A stretch of DNA of 64,000 nucleotides from Halomonas cerina (GTDB taxonomy: Bacteria > Pseudomonadota > Gammaproteobacteria > Pseudomonadales > Halomonadaceae). Made by a program: the position numbers and the translations under genes. The DNA lies in the NCBI RefSeq assembly GCF_014192215.1, contig NZ_JACHXP010000017.1, positions 28,695-92,694 of the forward strand. Direction: 5' to 3'. Position 1 is the stretch's first letter. The number at the start of each line of letters is the position of its first letter. Positions 9,684-24,437 of this stretch are shown here, in pieces. The notes below the pieces were generated by a model. That model worked only from the letters and a program-made list of their open reading frames with translations. It did not search any database and was not told where the DNA came from.

Positions 9684-10589
9684 ATGGAAAACGTCGCGGA
9701 TCGGCCGATGGCCGGCATCCTGCTCCGGCTGCTGTCCGGCATTCTGTTCACGGGGATGATGGTGTGCGTGAAGGTGGTGAGCACCGAGGTGCCGCTGGGA
9801 CAGACCGTGTTCTTTCGCTCAGCGTTCGCGCTGCTGCCCATCGTGATCTTCATGACCTGGCGGCGGGAGTTTCCCCGGGCCCTGGCCACGCGGCGCCCGC
9901 TCGGGCACCTGCTGCGCTCGGGGCTGGGGGCGGCGGCGATGTTCGCCTCCTTCGCCGCGGTGGCCCGGCTGCCGGTGGCCGAGGCGACGCTGCTGGCGCA
10001 GCTGGCCCCGGTGGCCATGGCGGTGGGCGGCGTGCTGCTGCTGGGGGAGCGTTTCACCCGGCATCGCGCGGCGGCGTTCGCCCTGGTGCTGGGCGGCGTG
10101 GCGGCGCTGGTGCTGCCCGATCTGGGCCGTGGTCAGGACCAGGGACGCGTGCTGGGCTATGCGCTGGGCATCCTCGCCGCGCTGCTGACGGCGGGCGCGC
10201 TGGTCACGGTGCGGCGCATCTCGCGCACCGAGACGCCAGCCTCCATCGCCTTCTACTTCGTGCTGGTCACGGCGCTGGCGGGCCTGGCCACCCTGCCGCT
10301 GGGCTGGGTGGGCGTGTCGGGGCCGACCCTGGGGCTGCTGATCCTCTCGGGGCTCTTCGGTGGCGCGGCGCATATCTGCATGACCCTGGCGCTGCGCTTC
10401 GCCGAGGTCTCGCGCCTGGCGCCCTTCGAGTACGTGGCGTTGATCTGGCCGGTGCTGGCGGACCTGCTGATCTTCGGGCTGCCGCTGTCCAGCGGGTTCC
10501 TGCTGGCCCTGCCGCTCGTCCTGGGCGGGGCGGGCCTGGCGGCGCTCGAGGGACGGCGAGGAGCAGTCACACGGCCTCTTCGACAATGA
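9684..10589 (+). CDS. EamA/DMT family transporter
   Basis: A 301-residue membrane protein of the drug/metabolite transporter superfamily with about ten predicted transmembrane helices and two EamA repeats (roughly residues 10-142 and 155-290). The first begins at LLRLLSGILFTGMMVCVKVVS; the APFEYVALIWPVLADLLIFG segment is typical. It resembles RhtA/RarD-like or S-adenosylmethionine-type exporters, but the substrate cannot be read from sequence. The start at 9684 lacks a strong ribosome site. Its 3' end overlaps the convergent ABC ATPase gene by 23 bases. Confidence 0.85.
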   Translation: MENVADRPMAGILLRLLSGILFTGMMVCVKVVSTEVPLGQTVFFRSAFALLPIVIFMTWRREFPRALATRRPLGHLLRSGLGAAAMFASFAAVARLPVAEATLLAQLAPVAMAVGGVLLLGERFTRHRAAAFALVLGGVAALVLPDLGRGQDQGRVLGYALGILAALLTAGALVTVRRISRTETPASIAFYFVLVTALAGLATLPLGWVGVSGPTLGLLILSGLFGGAAHICMTLALRFAEVSRLAPFEYVALIWPVLADLLIFGLPLSSGFLLALPLVLGGAGLAALEGRRGAVTRPLRQ

Positions 10590-11316
10590 GCTGGGGCCGG
10601 CCCTTCGAGCAGGACTCGATGCGGGCGGTCACCCGATAGACGCGATGCAGCAGCTCGGGGGTGACCACCTCGTCGGTCGGCCCGCAGGCGACCAGTTGGC
10701 CGTTCTCGAGCACCATCGCCTGATCGGTGAAGCGCAGCGCGTGGCCCAGGTCGTGCAGGGCGGCGATCACCAGCATGCCCCGCTCCCGCGCCAACCGCCG
10801 CAGGATCGACAGCAGGTGGATCTGGCGGTGCAGGTCGAGCGCCGAGGTGGGCTCGTCGAGCAGCAGGATCTCCGGGTTCTGCACCAGCGCCTGAGCCGCG
10901 CCCACCAGTTGGCGCTGGCCGCCGCTGAGGTCGCCGATGTCACGCTCGCCCAGATGGGCGATACCCAGTTCGGCCAGGGCGTGGTCGACCTCGGCCAGGT
11001 CATCGGCCTGCACGTTCAGGCGGCGCCCCTGCATGCGCGCCAGCAATACCGACTCGTACACCGTCAGCACCGCGTTCGCCCCGGTGTCCTGGGGCATGTA
11101 GGCCACGGGGCGTTCGCCGGTGGCGCCCTTGATGCGGACCGTGCCGCCGCCGTCAAGCAGCCCGAAGATGCGCCGGAAGAGGGTCGACTTTCCCGCCGCG
11201 TTGGGACCTAGGACAGCCACGACCTGACCGCCCTGGAAGCCCGGGGTGGTGATCTCGGAGAGAATCCGGCGGCGGCCGTAGCGGGCCGATAGCCTGTCGA
11301 GCGTGAGCGTTACCAT
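10567..11316 (-). CDS. Iron-siderophore ABC transporter ATP-binding protein
   Basis: The 249-residue ATPase of a FecCDE/FhuCDB-type importer. Walker A GPNAAGKST (about residue 38), the Q-loop MPQDTGAN, signature LSGGQRQL and Walker B ILLLDEPTSALD followed by the H-loop ALHDLGHA are all present. The start at 11316 (MVTLTLDRLSARYGRR) overlaps the permease gene by seven bases, so translation is coupled. It powers uptake of a chelated metal, most likely ferric siderophore, across the inner membrane. Last gene of the three-gene operon. Confidence 0.93.
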   Translation of the reverse strand: MVTLTLDRLSARYGRRRILSEITTPGFQGGQVVAVLGPNAAGKSTLFRRIFGLLDGGGTVRIKGATGERPVAYMPQDTGANAVLTVYESVLLARMQGRRLNVQADDLAEVDHALAELGIAHLGERDIGDLSGGQRQLVGAAQALVQNPEILLLDEPTSALDLHRQIHLLSILRRLARERGMLVIAALHDLGHALRFTDQAMVLENGQLVACGPTDEVVTPELLHRVYRVTARIESCSKGRPQLIVEEAV

Positions 11317-12389
11317 GAGGCCTTCTTGTGGCTGAGGACGAGGAACAGGAAGAAGGGAATGCCCACCAGCGAGGTGATGATGCCGATGGGAATGACGGTA
11401 CCCGGTATCAACACCTTCGACAGCACCGAGCCGACGGAGAGGATCAGGGCCCCGCACAGCGCCGCGCCAGGCAGGAAGAAGCGCTGATCCTCGCCCAGCA
11501 GCATGCGGGCGATATGCGGCCCGATCAGGCCGATGAAGCCGATGGTGCCGACGAAGGCCACGGCGATGGCGGCCAGCAGCGCGACCAGCACCAGCACCTC
11601 CAGGCGAAGCCGGCGGGGTTTCACCCCCAGGCTCTCGGCCTTGGCATCGCCCAGGCGCATGGCGGTCAGCGCCCAGCCGTGGCGGGCCAGCAGTGGCATG
11701 ACCACGGCCAGCACGCCCAAGGCGATCCACAGCTTGGGCCAGGTCGCCTTGGTCAGGCTGCCCATGGTCCAGAACACCACCGCGGACACGGCCTGCTGGC
11801 TGGCGAAGAACTGGATCAGCGCCATCAGGGCGTTGAAGATGAACACCATGGCGATGCCCAGCAGCACGATGGTCTCGATGGTCACCCCACGTCTGAGACT
11901 CAGCGCATGGATGAAGAAGGCGGTGACCATGGCCATGACGAAGGCATTGATCGGCACGACGTAGTCTACGGCGGCGGGAATGATCACCACGCCGAAGGCC
12001 AGTGCCAGGGCGGCGCCGAAGCCCGCCCCGGCGGAGATGCCCAGCGTGAAGGGGCTGGCCAGCGGGTTGCTGAGGATGGTCTGCATCTGGGCACCGGCCA
12101 CCGACAGGCTGGCGCCGACCACCAGCGCCATCAATGCCACCGGCATGCGGATCTCCCACAGGATGACGCGAGCCTGCTGACTCACGTTATCTGGGGTGAA
12201 CAGCGCGGCGATCACCTCGCCGAGGCCGAAGCGGGCCGGCCCTAGGGCGAGGTCGACACACAGGCTCAAAAACAGCGCCAGCGTCAGGGCGGCGAGGATC
12301 AACTGGCGGCGAACCACCAGGGCGCGGTAGAAATCGCGTCCCTCGGGAGCGCCCTGCTCGGTGGGTGATGGGCTCGTGCCGGCGTGCAT
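11310..12389 (-). CDS. FecCD-family siderophore ABC permease
   Basis: A 359-residue inner-membrane permease of the FecCD/BtuC type with about nine or ten hydrophobic helices. Typical motifs are ARVILWEIRMPVALMALVVGASLSVAG, LANPLASPFTLGIS-like (SNPLASPFTLGISAGAGFG) and the C-terminal FVGTIGFIGLIGPHIARMLLG, which contacts the ATPase. Only one permease is present, so a homodimer is expected. The start at 12389 comes one base after the binding-protein gene ends. The first 25 residues are hydrophilic and cytoplasmic. Confidence 0.93.
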   Translation of the reverse strand: MHAGTSPSPTEQGAPEGRDFYRALVVRRQLILAALTLALFLSLCVDLALGPARFGLGEVIAALFTPDNVSQQARVILWEIRMPVALMALVVGASLSVAGAQMQTILSNPLASPFTLGISAGAGFGAALALAFGVVIIPAAVDYVVPINAFVMAMVTAFFIHALSLRRGVTIETIVLLGIAMVFIFNALMALIQFFASQQAVSAVVFWTMGSLTKATWPKLWIALGVLAVVMPLLARHGWALTAMRLGDAKAESLGVKPRRLRLEVLVLVALLAAIAVAFVGTIGFIGLIGPHIARMLLGEDQRFFLPGAALCGALILSVGSVLSKVLIPGTVIPIGIITSLVGIPFFLFLVLSHKKASW

Positions 12390-12390
12390 G

Positions 12391-13518
12391 TCAGCGGTCC
12401 TTCAGCGAGAGCCAGTAGCCTGGCGTGTAGTCTACCGGCAGGAAGCGGTCGTGCAGCTCCTTTATCGTCGCCTCGGGGTCGAGGTCGGCGAATAGCTCCG
12501 GGTGGAACCACTTGGCCAGCTGCTGCACGGCGACGAAATAATAGGGGCTGTTGTAGAACTGGTGCCAGATGGCATGGACGTTGTCGGTCTCGACGGCCTC
12601 GATGCCAGTCATGGCGGTGCGCTCCGTGAGCGCCTGGAGCTTGGCGTGGGCGGCGTCCATGTCGGCGCCGGGCCCCACGCCCACCCAGGCCCCGCCGGGC
12701 ACATAGGCCTCCCAGTTACCGCCGGTCACCACCACATGATCCGGGTCGGCGGCGATGATCTGCTCGGGGTTCAGCGAGCCGAAGGTGTTGGGGATGATGC
12801 CGTCGGCGATGTTGGTGCCGCCGGCGATCTCGACATATTCGCCGAAGTTGCTCGGGCCGAAGCTCATGCAGCAGTCCTCGGAGTAGCCACCGGCGCGGTC
12901 GACGAAGACGCTTGGGCGCTCGGGGTCGGCGGCCTCGAGCGTTTCGGTGATGCGGGCCATCTGCTCCTGGGCAAAGGCGATGAAGGCCTCGGCGTCTTCC
13001 TCCTCGCCTAGCAGTTCGCCCATCAGCCGCATGGAAGGGATGGTGTGGGCAAGCGGCTCCTCGCGGAAGTCCACGTAGACGATCGGGATGCCCAGCTGGC
13101 CCAGCTTGTCGTCATAGGCGGCATCCTCGGTGGCCGCCCTGGCCTCGAGATTCATCAGCACGACGTCCGGCTGCAGCGCGGCGGCCTGCTCCACATCGAA
13201 GGTGCCGTCCTTGAAACCGCCGAAGGTGGGGGTCTCCTTCAGTTCGGGGAAGCGCTCGGCATAGGCGGCGTAGTTGTCCGGATCGGCCTGGGAGAAATCC
13301 TCGCGCCAGCCCACGACGTGCGCGAACGGATCTTCCGGTTGGAGGGCGCCGAGCAGGTAGATCTGGCGGCCTTCTCCGAGGATCACGCGATCCACAGGCG
13401 CATCGACGCTGACCTCGCGGCCGGCGACGTCGGTGACGGTGATCGGTTCGGCCTGGGCGGCCGCACAACCGAGGGCAATCGCCGCGCCACCGGCGGCGTT
13501 GAGCAGGGAGTTATGCAT
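12391..13518 (-). CDS. Periplasmic siderophore/metal-chelate binding protein
   Basis: A 375-residue FepB/BtuF-type solute-binding protein, first gene of the operon. The signal peptide MHNSLLNAAGGAAIALGCAA is followed by AQA, a signal-peptidase I site; the Cys in ALGC gives only a poor lipobox. The mature protein opens with PITVTDVAGREVSVDAPVDRVI, the usual periplasmic-binding entry. An adjacent Cys-Cys pair (EDCCMSFG) in the middle is unusual for this family. The ligand is unknown; ferric siderophore is the default inference. No TonB-dependent receptor is in the window. The start at 13518 excludes an in-frame extension with no signal-peptide logic. Confidence 0.88.
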   Translation of the reverse strand: MHNSLLNAAGGAAIALGCAAAQAEPITVTDVAGREVSVDAPVDRVILGEGRQIYLLGALQPEDPFAHVVGWREDFSQADPDNYAAYAERFPELKETPTFGGFKDGTFDVEQAAALQPDVVLMNLEARAATEDAAYDDKLGQLGIPIVYVDFREEPLAHTIPSMRLMGELLGEEEDAEAFIAFAQEQMARITETLEAADPERPSVFVDRAGGYSEDCCMSFGPSNFGEYVEIAGGTNIADGIIPNTFGSLNPEQIIAADPDHVVVTGGNWEAYVPGGAWVGVGPGADMDAAHAKLQALTERTAMTGIEAVETDNVHAIWHQFYNSPYYFVAVQQLAKWFHPELFADLDPEATIKELHDRFLPVDYTPGYWLSLKDR

Positions 13519-13596
13519 GTGCGGGTGTGGTACTCGTTGATGGGGAGCTTCAAAATCCGGGTCGACGACGCGCACGGAGGGGTCTCGCTATACCTT

Positions 13597-13616
13597 GCGT
13601 CTCATTCCCATTCGTA
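13597..13616 (-). promoter_or_regulatory. Candidate Fur box of the ABC operon
   Basis: Read on the minus strand, ACGAATGGGAATGAGACGC resembles one half of the Pseudomonas Fur box (AATGAGAATGATTCTCATT): AATGnGAATGA matches and the second half does not. It lies about 80 bases upstream of the binding-protein start, a sensible operator position. Weak match. Confidence 0.3.
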
Positions 13617-13670
13617 AACGGCGAGTAGTATGGCCGAATCCCCAGGTCGCGTCGAGGCGGAGCACCAACA

Positions 13671-14636
13671 CTACAACCACCCGGCGCGCCGGAAGCGCCA
13701 GTAGAGCCAGCCGCAGGCTACGCCCATCACGAGTAGGGCCAGAGGATAGCCGAGGCGCCAGTCAAGCTCCGGCATGTGGGCGAAGTTCATGCCCCAGATG
13801 CCGGCGAGAATGGTGGCCACCGCGAAGATGGCCGCCCAGGCCGCCAGCCGCTTGTGGACCTCGCCTTCGTCGATCGCCACCATCGACAGGTTCACCTGGA
13901 TGGCGGTGATGGCCATCTCGCGGATGGTATCCACCGCCGCCTCGATGCGATGCAGGTGGTCGTAGACATCGCGAAAGTACTCCTGTGTCTTGCGACACAG
14001 CGCCGGTACCCGGCCGCCGAACAGGTGGGCCGCGGCCTCGCCCAGGGGCATGGCGGCATGCTTGAGCTGCATGGTCTGGCGCTTGAGCTGGTAGAGGCGT
14101 TCCAGGCTGCGCCGCGCCGTCCCCCTCACGAAGATCTGGTCTTCGATGCTCTCGAGCTCAGCCTGCAGGGCCTCGACCACCGGGAAGTAGCGATCGACGA
14201 TGGCATCCATCAAGGCATAGAGCACGAAGGCCGGTCCATGCCGCAACAGCTTCGGTTCACGTTCGCAGCGCCGCCGTACCATGGCGAAGCCCTGGCCGGG
14301 GTGCAGCCGCACCGACAGCACATAGCCGGGGCCGGCGAACACCGCCACCTGTCCGGCTTCCAGCTGTTCGTCGCGCAGCGTGATCATGTGCATGATCATG
14401 AACAGTGCCTCGCCGTACTCCTCGAGCTTGGGGCGCTGATCCCCTTTCAGGGCATCCTCCACGGCCAGCTCGTGGAGGCCGAACACTTCCTGGAAGGCGG
14501 CCATCTCCTTGTCATCCGGGTTGTGCAGGGCCACCCACACGAAGCGGTCCGGCTGACCCAAGTAGTTTTCGATCTCATGGGTCTGGATGTCACGCAGGCG
14601 ATGTCCCTTCTCGTAGGCCACGCAGTTGACGATCAT
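13671..14636 (-). CDS. CorA-family magnesium/cobalt transporter
   Basis: A 321-residue CorA-type channel. A large acidic cytoplasmic N-terminal domain (about 1-255, containing VWVALHNPDD and the EDALKGDQRPKLEEYGEALFMIMHM core) precedes a long stalk helix and two C-terminal transmembrane helices. The pore signature GMN is intact (GIWGMNFAHMPELDW), followed by the second helix and a basic tail. Divalent selectivity (Mg, Co, Zn as in ZntB) cannot be fixed, though GMN rather than a variant favours Mg/Co. The start at 14636 gives MIVNCVAYEKG. Confidence 0.9.
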   Translation of the reverse strand: MIVNCVAYEKGHRLRDIQTHEIENYLGQPDRFVWVALHNPDDKEMAAFQEVFGLHELAVEDALKGDQRPKLEEYGEALFMIMHMITLRDEQLEAGQVAVFAGPGYVLSVRLHPGQGFAMVRRRCEREPKLLRHGPAFVLYALMDAIVDRYFPVVEALQAELESIEDQIFVRGTARRSLERLYQLKRQTMQLKHAAMPLGEAAAHLFGGRVPALCRKTQEYFRDVYDHLHRIEAAVDTIREMAITAIQVNLSMVAIDEGEVHKRLAAWAAIFAVATILAGIWGMNFAHMPELDWRLGYPLALLVMGVACGWLYWRFRRAGWL

Positions 14637-14826
14637 GGTCGTGTCCTCCTGCCGGATGGTAGCGTCCTGGGGATAGAGCATAGCGCCTGGGAGCGGTCGA
14701 TTGCCGGATCGCCCTGTGAGCGACCGGTGTAGCAAGGCGAGAGACGCTCGCCTTGGCCGGGGCTGGCGCGTAAGGGACGTGGCGTCTTAGTCTGGAGGCA
14801 CACTCGCTTCGACCGCGGAGGCCGCC

Positions 14827-15105
14827 ATGCCCATTTCACGAGCCGAGATTCCCACCAAGGACGCCAAGAAGTTGATCGAGCGCCTGTGTCAGGAGTGGTC
14901 CAGTGCCCGGCCCATCGACCGGGAAGAGATCCAGGCGCGGATCACCTTCGACGAGGGCAGCTGCCTGCTCCGGGCCGAGGCGGACCAGCTGGTCGTGGCC
15001 GTGGAGACGCTGGAGGACGGCACCCTGGACCAGCTCGAGGGCCGGGTGAATGCGGCCCTGGAGGGCCTCGCCGACGTCAAGCTGGACATCGTCTGGGAGA
15101 ATTGA
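14827..15105 (+). CDS. DUF2218 family protein
   Basis: A 92-residue soluble protein resembling DUF2218: an alpha/beta protein with a basic N-terminal helix (IPTKDAKKLIERLCQEWSSA), an acidic strand region and the pattern GSCLLRAEADQLVVAVE, which corresponds to the conserved CVLRAD-like core. Function unknown. The family often sits near siderophore or iron-transport genes, which may be meaningful given the upstream ABC operon, but that is inference. The start at 14827 has GGAGG eight bases before it. The stop overlaps the TTG start of the next gene. Confidence 0.7.
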   Translation: MPISRAEIPTKDAKKLIERLCQEWSSARPIDREEIQARITFDEGSCLLRAEADQLVVAVETLEDGTLDQLEGRVNAALEGLADVKLDIVWEN

Positions 15106-16019
15106 TCACCGCCACGCCGTCGGTTCGCGGCGCCCACCTGGGCATGCTGCTGTGGGCGATGCTGGTGGGACTGTCGTTTCCCGCGGTGGGGGCGATGAGC
15201 GAGCTGCCACCGCTCTCCCTGACCTCGCTGCGGTTCGTCATCGCCTGCAGTGGCCTGTGGTGGCTGGCCAGACGCTCGCCGGTCTTTTTGCCCTCGTTGC
15301 GCGCGCTGCCGCTCTACGCCCTGATGGGGCTTTGCCTGGCGGGCTTCTTCGGCGCCATGTTCTGGGCGGCGCATCATGCCACGGCGCTCTCCATGGCCAC
15401 CCTCTTCGTGACGGTGCCGCTGCTGGCGTTCCTGCTGGGACTGGGCTTCGGCGTCGAGCGGCTGGCCTGGCGGCTGCCGGCGATCCTTGCCCTGGGAGCG
15501 GTCGGGGCGCTGGGCCTGGCCATCGCCGAGTCACTGGAGTCGGGCGGACGCCTGCGGTTCGGCCTCGGCGAGGCGGTGTTCTTCCTGGGCTGCCTCTCTA
15601 CATCGCTCTATCCGGTGCTTAGCAAGTGGGGGCTTTCGACCGGGCGCCTGCCGGAGTCGGCGGCGGTGCGTACCTTCTGGAGCCTGGGGCTGGGCGCCGT
15701 GCTGATCGGGCTGCTGGGTTTGGCTGTCGAACCGGTGGGTCGCCTGGCGTCGATGACCGGCCGCGACCTGCTGTTGCTGGTTTATCTGGGGCTCTTCTCC
15801 AGCGCCCTGACCTTCTGGCTGCTGCAGCGGGCCACCGCGGTGCTGACGCCGGGGGCGGTCACCGCTTACAGCTACCTGGTGCCCTTCGTTTCCATGCTGC
15901 TGCTCTTCGTCCGGGCGCCGGAACGGCTCGGCTGGGTCTGGCTGCCCGGCAGCTTGCTGGTCATCATCGCCATCGCCTTGCTGATACACCATGACCGGGC
16001 CTCGACGGTTTCGCGCTGA
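15102..16019 (+). CDS. EamA/DMT family transporter (TTG start)
   Basis: A second 305-residue EamA transporter with about ten hydrophobic helices: first repeat from GAHLGMLLWAMLVGLSFPAVGA, second from LGEAVFFLGCLSTSLYPVLSKWG. I place the start at TTG 15102, which overlaps the DUF2218 stop as TTGA and follows GGGAGA at proper spacing; an internal ATG at 15144 is the alternative and would clip the first helix. Coupled to the DUF2218 gene. Substrate unknown. Not closely similar to the first EamA protein at 9.7 kb. Confidence 0.82.
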   Translation: MITATPSVRGAHLGMLLWAMLVGLSFPAVGAMSELPPLSLTSLRFVIACSGLWWLARRSPVFLPSLRALPLYALMGLCLAGFFGAMFWAAHHATALSMATLFVTVPLLAFLLGLGFGVERLAWRLPAILALGAVGALGLAIAESLESGGRLRFGLGEAVFFLGCLSTSLYPVLSKWGLSTGRLPESAAVRTFWSLGLGAVLIGLLGLAVEPVGRLASMTGRDLLLLVYLGLFSSALTFWLLQRATAVLTPGAVTAYSYLVPFVSMLLLFVRAPERLGWVWLPGSLLVIIAIALLIHHDRASTVSR

Positions 16020-16028
16020 GCGTGAGGC

Positions 16029-18919
<2,891 letters not shown>

Positions 18920-18963
18920 TCCCGAAGGTTCTGCCGATGGCAGGAGCTCGGGGCTGTTCCGTC

Positions 18964-19048
18964 GACAAGCCTGCGGGGAGGCGCTGTGAATACCTCCCTG
19001 TACGCTACCGACGCCATCCCTGGCGTAGGACCTCCCCTCCGGCTTGTC
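18964..19048. repeat. Palindromic intergenic repeat (REP/MITE-like)
   Basis: Nested inverted repeats make an 85-base dyad: GACAAGCC (18964-18971) with GGCTTGTC (19041-19048), GGGGAGG (18975-18981) with CCTCCCC (19031-19037), and a central ACGCC/GGCGT hairpin (19011-19026). The internal words resemble a repeat I recall as common between genes in Halomonas-type genomes; that is memory, not a search. It sits between dapB and the carA promoter region. Confidence 0.6.
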
Positions 19049-19073
19049 CCCGGCGCCCCTCGCTATGGGGCAC

Positions 19074-19079
19074 TATAAT
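19074..19079 (+). promoter_or_regulatory. Possible -10 element (TATAAT) of the carA promoter
   Basis: A perfect TATAAT occurs in the dapB-carA gap, about 290 bases before carA. No matching -35 hexamer stands at 16-18 bases; TTGTCC is 24 bases away. If used, it would give a long leader containing the terminator at 19225. Confidence 0.35.
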
Positions 19080-19224
19080 AGACCTGGCTCTTCTGGTCCC
19101 CCCGGGGGTAGCCGCCGGGCGCCGTTTCCTGTAATATCCCTAAAATTTTGGCCGGGCGCATCGGGCGAAAGCCCTCTCGAGCGCTTGTTGCTTCGGCCCA
19201 GGCATTCCGAGCGAATGACAACAA

Positions 19225-19268
19225 GCGGGATGAAACCGGTCTTACATCGGGTTTCGTCCCGCTTTTTT
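19225..19268 (+). terminator. Intrinsic terminator or attenuator in the carA leader
   Basis: The stem GCGGGA-GAAACC pairs with GGTTTC-TCCCGC (one T/G mismatch in each arm) and is followed by six T residues: a textbook Rho-independent terminator. It lies 300 bases after dapB and 103 bases before carA. It either ends dapB transcripts or attenuates carAB transcription. Confidence 0.75.
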
Positions 19269-19370
19269 ACGGCCTTCACAACCGTGCCCGGCGAACGATT
19301 TATGCCTCGACGAGCTATTCCTTATAGCTGTCTGTAAAAGCTGTTCGTAAAAACATGGGAGGACGTTGCA

Positions 19371-20516
19371 TTGAACAGACCCGCGATACTGGCCTTGGAA
19401 GATGGCAGTGTGTTTCATGGCACGGCCATCGGGGCCGATGGACAGACCAGCGGTGAGGTGGTGTTCAATACGGCCATGACCGGCTACCAGGAAATCCTGA
19501 CCGACCCCTCCTATACCCGGCAGATCGTCACCCTCACCTATCCCCATATCGGCAACACCGGCATCAACGCCGAAGACGTGGAATCCGGCGCCATCGCCGC
19601 CGCCGGCCTGGTGATCCGCGACCTGCCGCTGGTGGCCAGCAACTTCCGTTCCGAACAGTCGCTTTCCGACTACCTCGCCGGCCAGAACGTGCTGGGCATC
19701 GCCGATATCGATACCCGCCGCCTGACCCGCCTCTTGCGCGACAAGGGCGCCCAGAATGGCGCCATTCTCGCCGGCCCCGATGCCGAGGGCGAGGACGCCG
19801 TGGCCCGCGCCCTGGAGACGGCCAAGGCCTTCCCCGGGCTCAAGGGCATGGATCTCGCCAAGGTGGTCTCCTGCCAGTCGCCCTACGCGTGGACCGAGGG
19901 CGAGTGGGTCCTGGGGCAGGGCTACGCCGACACCCGTGAGGCCGAGCGGCCCTACCACGTCGTCGCCTACGACTACGGCGTCAAGCGCAACATCCTGCGC
20001 CTGCTGGCCTCCCGCGGCTGCCGCCTGACCGTGGTGCCGGCCCAGACCCCGGCCAGCGAGGTGATGGCGCTGACCCCGGACGGGATCTTCCTCTCCAACG
20101 GCCCCGGCGACCCCGAGCCCTGCGAGTACGCCATCGCCGCCATCCGCGAGCTGCTCGAGACCGGGGTGCCGATGTTCGGCATCTGCCTGGGTCATCAGCT
20201 GTTGGCGCTGGCCAGCGGAGCGCGCTCGGTGAAGATGAAGTTCGGCCACCATGGCGCCAATCACCCGGTGCAGGACCTCGAGACCGGCCAGGTGATGATC
20301 ACCAGCCAGAACCATGGGTTCGCCGCCGACGAGGACTCCCTGCCCGAGACCCTGCGCGCCACCCACCGGTCGCTGTTCGACGGCACCCTGCAGGGCATCG
20401 AGCGCACCGACTGCCCGGCCTTCAGCTTCCAGGGACATCCCGAGGCGAGTCCCGGCCCGCGTGACGTGGCGCCGCTGTTCGACCGTTTCGTCACCATGAT
20501 GAAGGAACGCCGCTAA
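19371..20516 (+). CDS. carA: Carbamoyl-phosphate synthase small subunit
   Basis: The 381-residue glutaminase subunit that supplies ammonia to CarB for carbamoyl phosphate (arginine and pyrimidines). An N-terminal CPSase domain ([14 protein letters not shown]) precedes a class I amidotransferase domain with nucleophile Cys in FGICLGHQ and the His/Glu pair in [11 protein letters not shown]. The start is TTG at 19371, eight bases after GGGAGG; the only close ATG (19355) is out of frame. Downstream order carA-carB-greA matches the P. aeruginosa operon, but without the extra gene found between carA and carB there. Confidence 0.97.
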   Translation: MNRPAILALEDGSVFHGTAIGADGQTSGEVVFNTAMTGYQEILTDPSYTRQIVTLTYPHIGNTGINAEDVESGAIAAAGLVIRDLPLVASNFRSEQSLSDYLAGQNVLGIADIDTRRLTRLLRDKGAQNGAILAGPDAEGEDAVARALETAKAFPGLKGMDLAKVVSCQSPYAWTEGEWVLGQGYADTREAERPYHVVAYDYGVKRNILRLLASRGCRLTVVPAQTPASEVMALTPDGIFLSNGPGDPEPCEYAIAAIRELLETGVPMFGICLGHQLLALASGARSVKMKFGHHGANHPVQDLETGQVMITSQNHGFAADEDSLPETLRATHRSLFDGTLQGIERTDCPAFSFQGHPEASPGPRDVAPLFDRFVTMMKERR

Positions 20517-20570
20517 GCGCGAATCACCCGACATCAGCCTGTTATTCACCGATTAGCCGCGGGAACCGTC

Positions 20571-23812
<3,242 letters not shown>

Positions 23813-23816
<4 letters not shown>

Positions 23817-24289
23817 ACAAGGTCCCGATGACCATCGTCGGTGAGCAACGCCTGCGCAAGGAGCTCGAGGAGCTCAAGAGCGAGGCGCGTCCCAGAGTGA
23901 TCGCGGCCATCGCCGAGGCCCGCGAGCACGGCGATCTCAAGGAGAACGCCGAGTATCACGCGGCACGCGAGCAGCAGGGCTTCATCGAGGGACGCATCCA
24001 GGAGATCGAGGGCAAGCTCTCCAGCGCCCAGGTGATCGATGTCACCAAGCTGCCCCAGACCGGCAAGGTGATCTTCGGCGTAACCGTGGGGCTGATCAAC
24101 CTGGAGACCGACGAGGAGGTGACCTACCGGATCGTCGGCGAGGACGAGGCCGACATCAAGGCCGGCCGGATCTCGGTCACCTCACCCATCGCCCGGGCCC
24201 TGATCGGCAAGGAAGAGGGCGACGTGGTGCAGGTGCGAACCCCAGGGGGCGATGTCGAGTACGAGATCGCCAGCGTCGAGCACCTGTAG
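23813..24289 (+). CDS. greA: Transcription elongation factor GreA
   Basis: A 158-residue GreA. The N-terminal antiparallel coiled coil carries the acidic tip [20 protein letters not shown], which reaches into the RNA polymerase secondary channel and stimulates transcript cleavage. The C-terminal FKBP-like domain follows ([14 protein letters not shown]). The start overlaps the end of carB as ATGA, so it is part of the car operon. It is followed by GCC(T/C)AGC heptamers and a strong terminator shared with convergent yhbY. Confidence 0.98.
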
Positions 24290-24302
24290 CCCTTCGGGCA
24301 GC

Positions 24303-24330
24303 GCCTAGCTACAAGCGCCTAGCGCCCAGC
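24303..24330 (+). repeat. Heptamer repeats after greA
   Basis: GCCTAGC at 24303-24309 and 24317-24323, then GCCCAGC at 24324-24330. They read in the greA sense direction and match the unit found as longer arrays at 24438 and 40502 (opposite strand) and at 40383. Confidence 0.7.
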
Positions 24331-24371
24331 AGGTCAGTAACGGGCGGCAGGTGTCGAGGTAGAAAACGAGA

Positions 24372-24402
24372 AAACCCGCCGGGAAGCATACCTGGCGGGT
24401 TT
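24372..24402. terminator. Bidirectional terminator between greA and yhbY
   Basis: AAACCCGCC (24372-24380) pairs with GGCGGGTTT (24394-24402), with further G-C pairs in the loop, followed by T residues on the plus strand and preceded by an A run for the minus strand. It serves both convergent genes. Confidence 0.88.
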
Positions 24403-24437
24403 TTTCTGGATTTCTCCTGGGTGTTTGCCATCTTCCT

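Noticed and set aside
9608..10639. 343-codon open frame overlapping the first EamA transporter
   Set aside because: Different frame from a clear ten-helix membrane protein; its Ala/Gly/Arg-rich translation has no membrane or domain pattern.
19044..19079. TTGTCC plus TATAAT as a complete sigma-70 promoter
   Set aside because: The spacer is 24 bases, far from 17; only the -10 element is kept as tentative.
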